Assembly: GCA_024180945.1 (NCBI GenBank)
Contig: JAKSGN010000005.1
Coordinates: 496,001-560,000 of the forward strand
Length of the DNA: 64,000 nt
Direction: 5' to 3'
Source: Macrophomina tecta
Lineage: Eukaryota > Ascomycota > Dothideomycetes > Botryosphaeriales > Botryosphaeriaceae
The notes under the pieces are model-generated. The model had not been told where the DNA came from. It worked only from the letters and a program-made list of their open reading frames with translations, and ran no database searches. Of the stretch, positions 11,974 to 22,387 are shown piece by piece. Numbering within the stretch: the stretch's first letter is position 1; each line of letters begins with the position of its first letter. A program made the translations under genes and the position numbers.

Positions 11974-12846
11974 TCATTCGTCCATATCTGCATCGACCTC
12001 GTCCATCGGTTCGCGCGGCTCCTGCGCCTCGTGGTACTGTATTGCGTCATCGATGTAGCTGAGGATGGAGTTCACGCTGTCCTCGTCCTGTACGTTGAGC
12101 TTCAAGAACGAGACCATGCTGAAGTCGTCGATGAGTTGGGCCACAGCCTTGTTGAGCCTATTGAAGGACGAGCCAGTCATGACATTCTTCTTCGCAGCCG
12201 GATCGGGATCCGCCTCGAACTCGAGCTTATGCGCCGGATCGTCGTCCATCAAGCCAGCGTCGGGCGTGATGAAGCGCTTCAGCTCGCGCTTTGCTACCGT
12301 GTCCTTGACCAAGTCCATCTTGCTCAGGATGTTGATGTGCGGCATCTCGAGCATGAGCATGGCACTCATGGCGGAAAGCGTGCCGGCGAAGAACTTGGCG
12401 CGGTCGACGACGAAGGTAGCCTCAAGCAGGTAGGCGGCGCAGAGATTGATGTTGAGCGAGCCGCGAGTCAGGTGCTTGACAAGGGCTGGCAGGATGGGGA
12501 CGTGGGTGTAGAGCTCAATCTGGCCGGGCATGTCGATGATAATCAGGTACTCTTCGGTCACATCCTCGAGCGGCTCGGTCAGAAAGTCCATGTTCTCGAG
12601 CAGAAACTCGAAGCAGTAGATGAGGCCGCCATTGGGGCCGAGGCCCATCTCCTCCATGACATCCTCCAGGCTGATCAGGTCCTTGATGTCGACATCGGGC
12701 TCGTAGGCGAAGTCGTCGGCGGCGGGATCGAGGTTGATGTAGAAGCACGAGCGCTTGACGGTGCGCAGGTGCTGGATGAGGGCGGAGCAGAAGGTGCTCT
12801 TGCCGGCACCGGCAGGGCCCATGACCAAGGTCCCGAACTTGCTCAT
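11974..12846 (-). CDS. GPN3: GPN-loop GTPase 3
   Basis: An intronless gene of 290 residues. GPN3 works with GPN1/Npa3 and GPN2 in assembly and nuclear import of RNA polymerase II. The P-loop GPAGAGKST is at residues 10-18, the family-defining Gly-Pro-Asn loop at 70-72 (LGPNGGLIY), [11 protein letters not shown] marks the G3 region, and LSKMDLV is the G4 motif. The tail is acidic ([14 protein letters not shown]). The start at 12846 puts the P-loop at the usual distance from the N-terminus; longer in-frame upstream sequence is low-complexity. The gene is head-to-head with S-adenosylmethionine synthetase. Confidence 0.95.
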   Translation of the reverse strand: MSKFGTLVMGPAGAGKSTFCSALIQHLRTVKRSCFYINLDPAADDFAYEPDVDIKDLISLEDVMEEMGLGPNGGLIYCFEFLLENMDFLTEPLEDVTEEYLIIIDMPGQIELYTHVPILPALVKHLTRGSLNINLCAAYLLEATFVVDRAKFFAGTLSAMSAMLMLEMPHINILSKMDLVKDTVAKRELKRFITPDAGLMDDDPAHKLEFEADPDPAAKKNVMTGSSFNRLNKAVAQLIDDFSMVSFLKLNVQDEDSVNSILSYIDDAIQYHEAQEPREPMDEVDADMDE

Positions 12847-13204
12847 GGCGGCGGGCGGGGTTGCGAGCGATGCGGGGAGTTTTCGAGGATGAGTGCGCAA
12901 CTGCCGGCGACTTTTTGGCGGCGACCGAAGGCCTCCGAGCGGCCGGTCGGGCACACGTGCGGCAGAACACCCGAAAGAGGCGGGCGGTCAGCAAAAAACT
13001 GGGTGGATGAGGTGCTCGCGCCCGGCAATTAAACGTCGGCTTAGCGTCTTTCGCTGGGCCATTGTCTGCCACACTTCCGGTCCCGCTTCTCTTCTTTTTC
13101 CCCTCCTCCGCCCACCTTCTCTCTGCGTCTTCCTCTTCTCCACCTCACTTTCCATCCGCTCTCCCTCTGCTCCACGCACGCCTCGCTTCTTCCCCTCCGC
13201 CAAA
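12847..13204. promoter_or_regulatory. Divergent promoter of GPN3 and SAM synthetase
   Basis: 358 bases between two start codons facing apart. From about 13080 to 13195 the plus strand is a long C/T-rich tract directly before the SAM synthetase ATG (context CAAAATGG). Such tracts are typical of strongly expressed fungal genes. Confidence 0.6.
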
Positions 13205-14499
13205 ATGGTTTCCGCTCCCAATGGCACTGCCTCCAAGGGCACCTTCCTCTTCACCTCTGAGTCGGTCGGCGAGGGCCACCCCGACAAGATTGCGTACGTT
13301 CCTCTCTGCCGCTCGCCGGCGAGCCTTGCGCGCCCTCCAGCCCGCTGACAGCCCAACAGCGACCAGGTCTCCGACGCCATCCTCGATGCCTGCCTTGCCG
13401 AGGACCCGCTCTCCAAGGTTGCCTGCGAGACTGCCACCAAGACCGGCATGATCATGGTCTTTGGTGAAATCACCACCCAGGCCCGCCTGGACTACCAGAA
13501 GATCATTCGTGGCGCCATCAAGGACATTGGCTACGATGACTCCTCCAAGGGCTTTGACTACAAGACGTGCAACGTCCTCGTCGCCATTGAGCAGCAGTCG
13601 CCCGATATCGCTCAGGGTCTTCACTACGAGAAGGCACTCGAGGAGCTCGGCGCTGGTGACCAGGGTATCATGTTCGGCTATGCCACCGATGAGACCCCGG
13701 AGATGCTGCCTCTTACCATTCTGCTGTCGCACAAGCTGAACTCTGCCATGAAGGAGGCTCGCAACAGCGGCGAGCTCCCTTGGCTCCGTCCCGACACCAA
13801 GACCCAGGTCACCGTTGAGTACGAGCACGACGGCGGCGCCGTCGTTCCCAAGCGCGTCGACACTGTTGTCGTCTCCGCTCAGCACTCCGAGGACATCACC
13901 ACTGAGCAGCTCCGCAAGGAGATCAAGGAGAAGATCATTAAGAAGGTCATCCCCGCTCACCTTCTTGACGACAGGACCGTCTACCACGTAAGTCTCCACC
14001 AAACTTCCTCTGTCTGTGAGAAACTCTAACCCTTCAATAGATCCAGCCTTCTGGCCTCTTCATCATCGGTGGCCCCCAGGGTGACGCCGGTCTTACTGGC
14101 CGCAAGATCATCGTCGACACCTACGGCGGCTGGGGCGCCCACGGTGGTGGTGCTTTCTCCGGCAAGGACTACTCCAAGGTCGACCGTTCTGCCGCTTACC
14201 TTGCCCGCTGGATCGCCAAGTCTCTCCTCAAGGCCGGCCTCGCCCGCCGCGCCCTCGTCCAGCTCTCCTACGCCATTGGTGTCTCCGAGCCCCTCTCCAT
14301 CTTCGTTGAGACGTACGGCACCTCTGACAAGTCCTCTGACGAGCTTGTTGAGATTATCCGCAACAACTTCGACATGAGGCCCGGTGTCATCGTCAAGGAG
14401 CTCAACCTTACCAACCCCATCTACAACCGCACCGCCAAGAACGGTCACTTCACTGACCAGTCCTTCACCTGGGAGCAGCCCAAGGAGCTGAAGTTCTAA
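13205..14499 (+). CDS. SAM1: S-adenosylmethionine synthetase
   Basis: Exons 13205-13293, 13360-13987 and 14041-14499 (introns of 66 and 53 nt) give 391 residues, the normal eukaryotic length. It makes S-adenosylmethionine from methionine and ATP in the cytosol. The ATP-site motif [14 protein letters not shown] is at the N-terminus, followed by the two family signatures [11 protein letters not shown] and GGGAFSGKD, and by DRTVYHIQPSGLF spanning the second intron. Codon use is strongly biased to C-ending codons and the leader is pyrimidine-rich, which suggests high expression. No oddities. Confidence 0.97.
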
Positions 14500-15699
14500 A
14501 TTAAGAACTCTCGGCATTTTCCTTTCGGCAACATCTGTGAATGAGTTGACGACTCAACGTCTGTCAATGCGGTAACGACTGATGTTCTTTTTTTCAACAA
14601 ACAAAACGGCGTCAGGGATCAACTAAAAAAAAATCAACTTTTGGGGTTTTGGGCAAGATACCACCTGTCAACAGTATTCAACATAGACTCTCTAGAGTAC
14701 GCTGCAATATGCGCAAGGGCTGCAAAGTATTGCGGATGTAAGGAGAGAAGAGCTTTTTATTCCTTTTTTTTTTATTCCGCCAAACTAATCGAAAGCGTCG
14801 GCGTTTGGGGGGTTCTTTCAACACGAATTCTCTGGGACGCTTAGCTTTTTATCAACATTTTGGGGGGAAAGGATCCGTTTCTGTTTTGCGAGGGCAGGGT
14901 AGCAGTGTTGGTTCGACGTGAGACTACATTCTCGGCAGAACAAGGATAGAACTTCGAGACGAGCATGGAAGAGGTTGCCATCGAGAAGAAAGCAAATGAA
15001 TGGACGTCTGTCGGGAGTAATTGGCAAGCTCTACGTTATGATCTGCAATGTGTGGTGTGATGGAGGGCTAATAATGGAAGTATGCGGTGCTGCCTTCGTA
15101 TTGCTCTGCCAGGAACGGTAACTCGTCAGTGCTTTGCGAGAAGGGGGTCCAAGGGTCCTCGCGATCTTCGCGGCCACCGCCCGCACAAAAGCCAAGGGAG
15201 CAGAAAGCCATCGAATAATAAGGACGAAACAGGCCACCACTGGATCATGGCTTTTTTCGTCTTTTGGGACAGCGAGAAAAGGAGTGGAACACGAAGGAAT
15301 AGTCCCGTCACGTGGAGCAGCCACCCAATGAAATGAAGCCAACTGCTCGCCTAATCAGGCAACCAACTTTACAGACGTTCGATGTTCTTTGACCTCGCAG
15401 GATCCGTGCGGTGATTGTGGATCTTCCCCTTCCTCTTCCATTATTGGAATGGTCGGTGGCGAATTTCTTGGGCGGGCGGAAGAGGAAACCGGTGAGCGTT
15501 GTGGCGGGTAAGTGGGTTGGTGTTGCGTAGGCTTTGCTCCGAAGGGTTTGTGGGCAGAGTTGAGTGATGTTGCGGATCAGGGTAGTTCCAGGAGCGGGTT
15601 CTGTATGTTTTTTTTTTTTTTCCTTTTTTTCTTTTTTTTTTTTTTCAAACGATCCTGCCGTTGGTTGTGGTTAAAGGATTGCTGCATATATATACTATT
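14500..15699. other. 3' flank of SAM synthetase; gene-free
   Basis: 1.2 kb with no supported gene. A T-rich, nearly homopolymeric stretch at about 15608-15645 lies next to the boundary where base composition falls abruptly into the AT-rich retrotransposon island. Confidence 0.45.
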
Positions 15700-17354
15700 G
15701 GAATATTTAATTTAGTAGTGTTTTAGATTTAGTTATATCTTATACTCGTTGCACACCTGTCTTAGCAGGTAAGCAAGTTACATACCCGTTTTACCCTAGT
15801 AGATAGGATAGGTATAAGAAAAGCCCGTACGGCCTCCCTCTACTAGATATGCAAATTTATTCTATTTACTATTAAATAAGCCGTCACACTATTTATTCTA
15901 ATAATTATAAGCCTAGGTACGTCTTTAGTGCCTTTCGTATTCTAAGCTATCCTCCCTAGTACCTTATTATGCTATTCCGAGCGTTCCGTGGTATCCGGAC
16001 GTTTATTCTTAGTATTCTTTTACTATATGTATTCTATAATGGAGGACTTTAGTTGCCTTCTATAATACGCCTTTTTTATTACCTAAAGCGTAGCACTTTC
16101 CCACTACCTTAGAGTAATACTTTTAAGTAAATAGCTTATTTATTAGCCTTATATCTACTACCTACTTTAGTAACTTACCTATGCCTCCTTTAGTATATAA
16201 TACGATGTAATATAATACTACGCTATAACGTCTTCTAAACCTATCGTTGTCTTAAAGATAGCTAATAATTAGGATAAATAGTACTTTATTATCTAATTAC
16301 GAGCTAAGAAATATGAGATATTCGACTATATTAATCTATTAAAGCTATCGAAGCCTTCTTAACTAAGCGAGCTAGCTAAGATTCTAGAGCTACTAGTCTC
16401 TAATCTAAACTAATAAAGAGCCTAGGAGCGCTATAAAATATAAATTAGAGCTCGTAAAGGGACCTATCTAAGTATAAAAAGCTTAAAAAGGAGATTAATA
16501 ATTTATTAACGATTATTAAGGACTTAGTAAGCCTATTACTACTTCTAATTCTAAAGAAGCTTAGGGGCGATTTATACCCCTATTCTTAGCTTATAGCGCT
16601 TAAGGCGTGGCTCTAGCTAATAAGAAAAACTTAAGAAGAGCTTATTATTAATAAGCTTTACTAGCTTAAGAAGCCTCTAAGTAGTTAAAATATTAATAAA
16701 TAGCTCTTATAATAGGAAGAGACTCTATTTAAGGTAGAGAAGCTCGAACTTTTAGAAGTTATAGATAATTAAGAAAAGATTACCTTTCTTAAGGCGCTTA
16801 CCCCTCTTAATACCTACTAGGCCTTAGCCTATAAAATTAAGCTTTAGTATAACGAGCTTAATAGATTGCTTTATAAAATAATTATCGACTACTAAAACTA
16901 CTTACGCTAAAATACGGCCGAGAATCTAAAGGCTACTAAAGTAGTCTTTACTACTTTACTAAGAGATAAGAAGTAGAAAAAAAAGCTACCCGCCTACTTA
17001 TATAGCGAAAATTACTACTACGATAAATATAAATATTATAATTCAGAGGCTAGACCAGTAGATTAGATACTAAACTAGGAGGTTTAAGATAAAGTTAATA
17101 AGGCACTCGAGGATCTATAGATTAAGAGAAGAGTTAAACGCTCTATTAAACGGTTTAAAAATAGCTAAAATCACGGCTAAAGCTAGAAGAAGCAGGACAA
17201 TACTTCTTAAAAGAAATAAGAGCTAAAACTAGATAAAAGAGATAAGAAAATATTATTCTTTCTAGCTATAGTTACCTTATTATTTAATATATAACGTATT
17301 TTAAGGCCTATAACGCTTAATCTCTTATAGATTACTAATACTAGCACAATACAC
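15700..17354 (+). mobile_element. Decayed Ty1/copia retrotransposon, gag to start of protease
   Basis: AT-rich sequence full of TAA/TAG codons. Reading through the stops in the plus strand gives a copia-type Gag: a LRAKKYEIFDYI segment with a Lys/Pro-Ser-like run near 16300, an RARKGTYLSIKSLKRR segment near 16445, a degraded zinc knuckle near 16985-17060 in which the expected Cys/His positions read Tyr, and then a degraded copia aspartic-protease start (W-I-x-D-x-G-x-x-x-H with W to stop, D to N, G to S) at about 17325-17351. Every lesion is C-to-T or G-to-A, as RIP produces. The element stops abruptly at 17354, so integrase, RT and RNase H are missing. Confidence 0.7.
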
Positions 17355-18097
17355 TGTTACGAACCCCAGAGGACAAGGGCTTTATGACCCCACGGGTAGG
17401 AAGCCCGCACGGGAAAAGGCACCGCAGGGACCAAGAACCCTCACGGGCAGCAGAGCCGCACGGCCGGAACGCCCGCACGGGAAACCCAGCCTCAAGGGAA
17501 GGCGGCACGTACGGCCCCGAGCCAGGCAGCAACAGAGGCCCGCACGGGAACGACGCCCGCGCAGCACAGCGACTACCCGGAAGAATAGCAGGACCGAGTT
17601 CCCGCAGGGGAAAGACACCCACAGGGAAAGGGCACAGATCCAGGAAACCGACTTCGGACACAAGGGACGAACAAGAGAATGTCGAACATGTCGTCCGCTC
17701 ATCAGGGCAGAAGTCGGGTTCCGGAAAACAGGCCTTAGCGCCCAAGTCACGTGGGACCCACCGGGCCCACTGGATAACGAAGGATCACGACTATCCTCCA
17801 CGACGCTTGGATAACCAAGGATGCCAACTATCCACCACTATCCACAGATTGCTACACATTTCCTACAGTATATAAACACACTCCTTAGATAGTACTTTGA
17901 CCTTCGTGGTCAACTCAAGATTCCAATACAGACTTATTGGAGGTAACAAGCCTGACGCGCACCGCGCACCAACCTATCACGTGACCGCTACCCATCGTTC
18001 CAATCCTTTACCCTTCTCTTGCCCTTCAAGGTAAACCCTACCGCTACCTGACCCTACTAGGTGACTCCTAAGCCTAGTGAAAGAGGCCGCCGTTACA
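17355..18097. repeat. GC-rich solo LTR-like sequence, apparently not RIPed
   Basis: 743 bases starting TGTTACG and ending CGTTACA, so the ends form a short imperfect inverted repeat of the kind found at fungal LTRs. It contains TATATAAAC near 17870 about 220 bases before the end, and a GC-rich first half with a degenerate dispersed 12-mer (CCCGCACGGGAA at 17404, 17472 and 17539, plus variants). Composition contrasts sharply with both AT-rich flanks. No internal coding region and no target-site duplication are visible: flanks read ATACAC on the left and GCTCT on the right. Orientation is not certain. Confidence 0.55.
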
Positions 18098-21000
18098 GCT
18101 CTTAGTCGTTATAAAATAACGTAGGTTATTATAATTAGATAATACCCGTACCGGCGTTTATATATATACTAGGTAAGGCCTCTAATACTTAAAGTACTAT
18201 ACGATTGCGTAGAGTTTTTTATCGTAGGTATCGTACCGTATTTTAGTACTAGCGAACTTATAGCTAAAATATATAATAAGGTACTAATAGCGCTAGTTAT
18301 TCTCTTTATCTAGTAGTTAGAGAAGAATACTGCCGTAGATATAGTCTAATACGTTAGTAATTAGTATAACTAGAAGATTTAGATTATAGTACCGTAGTAT
18401 AGAAGTCTATATAAAGTATACTTTTAGCCTACTAAACGCCTACTTTATCTCTACGGGCTATTTCTAGGGCTTATACTATTTAATTAGTCTCTTTTTTAGC
18501 GCTCGTTTAGTCTTCGAATTAGAATCTTAGGCTACTTCTTTTAGTAAGCTAGTTAGTAGTTAAACTACTATAGAGTAATTCTATATAAAGCGCCTATAGA
18601 AGTTGGTAAAGCCTAGGAAAACCTAAATATTACGGTAGCTTTACGGCTCCGGTTAGTCTTTAATAGCTTCGACTCTTACGGGGTCTATAATAACCCCCTA
18701 GGGGGTAATAATAAAGCCTAGAAACTTAACGTGCTTTATATAAAAGCTATATTTAGACGGTTTTACGTAGAGGTTCTAATTACATAATCTTTAGAGAATA
18801 CGTTTAACATACTCGATGTGCTAAGACTTATTCGCTAAGTATATAAGTATATTATCTAAGTATACTACGTAAATTGTGTCTACTAGGCCTTCTAGGGCTC
18901 GGTAGATATATAACTAGAAGATTACGGGTGCGTTAGTTAAGCTAAATAGTATAACTAAATACTCGTAATACCCGTAACGCATCTTAAATACTATTTTCTA
19001 CTTATTATCTTTCTTTATGCGGATTCGGTAATAAGTATCGCGTAGGTCTAGTTTAGTAAAGATCTTTATAGTACTTAGGCGGTTTAGCAGCTCGCCTACT
19101 AGTAGTATAAAATAGCTATTTTTAACTATAACCTTATTTAGGCCCCTATAATCTACGTATAACTATATAGTACCGTTTATCTTAGGGGTAAAGAGAATAG
19201 GCGCGCCCGTAGGCGACTTACTATACTTAATTTACCCCCGTTCTAAGGCCTTATTAATATATTCCCTAAGGATCCGTAGTTCGGATTAGAAGAGTCTATA
19301 TAGGGGTATTAACGATAGCTTAGAACCTATAATAAGATTAATAGTATAATTAAACTTAATATATTACGGTAGCTTAGTAGCTTATTTATCTAAAAATATG
19401 TTTAAGTACTTTCTATAAGTATTTAAAATCTCGTCGCAGATCTTCTTAGCTATCTTAGCTAGTAGTATATCTACTAAACCGGTAAGTTCTTTATATAATT
19501 CGCATGCTCTTTAGATACGGGAGTGTAGCCCCCGTAGATAAAAGAGAGTTTAGTTAGATAGAAGCCCTTTTAGATTCTAGTTACCCCCGCTCTACTTCTC
19601 GCGTACGTTTAGTATACTTTTCGCCCGCGAGAGGGCTACGAAAGAGTTAAAGTTATTTCTTTAACTTTTTAGATTACTCGTAGGCGAGAGCTAGTAGTTA
19701 AACGGCTAGAGAAAGTAAATAGACTTTCTTAGTTCTAAGTTCTAAAATAATTTAGTAGCGCTTACTAGATATATACGCTCTAGCGAGTTTATACTCTAGT
19801 AAAACGTTCCTCTTCTAAAATTAATAACCGGCCCGGTAGCCCTAAGCTAGGGTATATCGAGTATAGTATTATAGCCCGTAAACGAGCTACTCTAGTAAGG
19901 TTAGGATTTAGTAGTACGCGTAGCGCTCCCTAAGTTGCACGTAGTAACCCCTATATAATAAGAGTCGTATAATGTAATAGTAGTATTATTAAGAAGGCGG
20001 GTAGACGGCCTAGCACTAGCTTATATATTTTATAAGGTAAGTTACTCTACGTATTTAAGAAATATGAGGTTTAGGTCATAACTATAATCTATTAATATTC
20101 GAATTTTAGTAGGACCGGATAGGGTTTCTATTAAAGTAATAATTTCTATACGTTTTAAACTACCTCCCATTTAAGGCCCTAATCGTAAAGAGAAGAAAGA
20201 AGCGATTAAAACTTTTCTTTTTTTAAGTCTTACTTATCTTTATAGTTTACCTAGTTAGCGTAGCCTTTAGCCTACTTTTTACCTATATTCGGGGTGCTAG
20301 ATCTATACGAATCGCCTACGTTCTTTAGGAGAGCTAAAGCTTTAGATCTTTAGTTCTCTTTAGCCTTCTTACTATTCTTAAAACCCTTATAGGGACCGTT
20401 ACGTCCTAGGCTAGAAATAGTAAAAGGGCGCTTAGTTTTCTACGACTACTACTCGTCCTCGCTCTTTTTATAGAGCCTCGTTACCTCTAGTGTTTACTTA
20501 ACGCGTTAAATTTTAGCTACTAAATCCTCTTCTACCTATATTCTAATAAGGAAGGACTAGCGTACGAGCTCTATACGTATAGATAGTAAAAGCCGGGAGT
20601 AAATTTAGTTAATACGGTAATCTATATTTTAAATTTAATATATAAATTTATCCTCGTACGTCTTTATTTAGGCGTAGAATTCTATAAACTTCTAGCCCTT
20701 CTTTATTATCGTAGTATAATAACTAATAGCGTTGTTAAGGCGGTAGATAATAGAGTTACGAATATAATTCTATACTAATGTCTTAAACTTCTACTAAAGT
20801 AGTACTAGTTTCTTCTAGTTTATTAGACGTCTTTAGACGTGCTAGGAGAGGGTCTTATATTTAGATAGCCCTTCGATAGCCTAGAGAGTCCTTCTAAGGC
20901 AGTCCTTATTCGCCTAGTATACGCTAAAACGTATCTCTACCGTATTTATCTATAAGTCGTATAAGCCCTAAGTAAGGCCTTCGAGTTTTAGAGGTAGGTT

Positions 21001-21990
21001 TCTTACGAGAAGATTAAGTCGCTTTTCGCTATCGTCTATTCTACTTTTCGTATGCGTTTCGCCTACGTTTAGCGTGGGGACGGTAGATAGTTTGCCGTTA
21101 AGGGCTACTTACAGCTATTATAGAACTTTAACGCGGTTAAGGCGTTCTAGAAGCTCGGCTTTTAGTATACCTTCTATAGGTGCGCTACGTAAGTATTATA
21201 GTTCGTTAATAGCTATAGGCGCTTCTAGTTTAGCCGCGTCGCCTATTAGGCGTTTAACGCCCTAGGCGCTCCTATTAACGATTAGCGTTTAATAGCCTTT
21301 AGGGGTTAATAAGCCTATTTCTATTCGTTCGCCTTAAGTATTCGAACGGCTTTATTAGCCCCTTATTTCTATTATCGTAAAATCGTTCTTTTCATCGAAA
21401 TCGTTAGAATCGTTATATATAGCCCTTTAAGGCCGGCTGCTTTTCCGAAAGAAATTAAGAAGGATTCGATTATAAGTAAATAGGCTAGTTATAAGTAGGG
21501 AGCCTTTAGAAGAGTCGTATATTCTTAGGTACGAATTCTTAGTAGTACAGGATTCACCCCTTAGTGGCGTTATATACTAGGGGCCCGTGCGTAGCACGTG
21601 ATAAGCACGTGGAACGCACGGTATAAGTATCCTAAGGGTATACTAGGGCCTATTGTTCTAACACCTACCTACTTACTAAAAAAGTAGGCTCGAGCTAGAG
21701 TTAAACTTATAGCGCTAAGTACTAAAAGTTTAGCGGCTGTTTCGAGCGCTTAGAATTACTAGTTTAACTATTAGGTATTATTATTACCCCTACTATTATA
21801 GTAGGGAATAGGGTAATATAAGATATTTATTATATACACCTTAAAACGCTTTGCTATATATAGATTTTTACGGGATTACTTAATAAGGTAAGGCGTAACT
21901 ACTTAGCGTCTATATAGCGCCTGTATAGCTTAACAGGTGTGTATTTCGCTACGCAAGTGTACAAAGTGCTACATTGCACGCCAAGCGTGT
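18098..21990 (-). mobile_element. Decayed Ty3/gypsy retrotransposon, gag to RNase H
   Basis: AT-rich remnant on the minus strand. From right to left, reading through stops: a gag-like region (about 21400-20300), a degraded aspartic protease (RILIDYSYDLNLI near 20110), reverse transcriptase with YVDYRGLNKV, KLDLRDTYYRIRI, FSLTNAP and YLDNILIY (the second Asp of the YxDD box has become Asn) between about 19290 and 18830, the GFIITPQGV-like and FLGFTNFYRRFI connection near 18700-18600, and RNase H to SNYNNLRYFITTK at 18100. Integrase is absent because the sequence breaks at the LTR-like block. Many Gln and Trp codons are now stops, all C-to-T or G-to-A. The right limit is set by base composition and is approximate. 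Confidence 0.72.
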
Positions 21991-22387
21991 GCATGTTGTT
22001 TCTTCCCCTTTCGGGAAACATCGCGTTTAGTTTGTGGAGGACGTAGCTGGGACTTTCATCCGTCGTGAACCGTTTAATAATAGCCATGAACTACTGAAAC
22101 GACTTCTTCGGAAAGCACTTGTAACATGCCGCATCGCCTAGTGATTCGCTAATCTCGGGTCGTTTGAGTTTCTCGATACCGCCATGCACCGAGCCGAATT
22201 TACTTCCTAATTCGGAACCGTCAGTATGACATGGAAATTTTCAATAGTCTGGGCTATTAAGAGCGACATGTAGGTCTGTAGAGAAGGCTAAAGTGCTGAG
22301 TCACGCGATCAGGCATGTCTAGGTGGGATATTTTCCGGGGCTCCCCTACCTTCCTCTCTCGCTCCTGCGAAGGATGCACCGTAACAC
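21991..22387. other. Boundary between AT-rich island and CYP505 3' end
   Basis: About 400 bases over which GC content returns to the genomic level. No gene seen. Confidence 0.4.

Noticed and set aside
12031..13032. A 333-codon plus-strand frame over GPN3
   Set aside because: It is the antisense of a highly conserved gene and has no features of its own.
17384..17875. Open frames on both strands of the GC-rich LTR-like block
   Set aside because: Compositional: Gly/Arg/Pro-rich, no domain, and located in a sequence with LTR ends.
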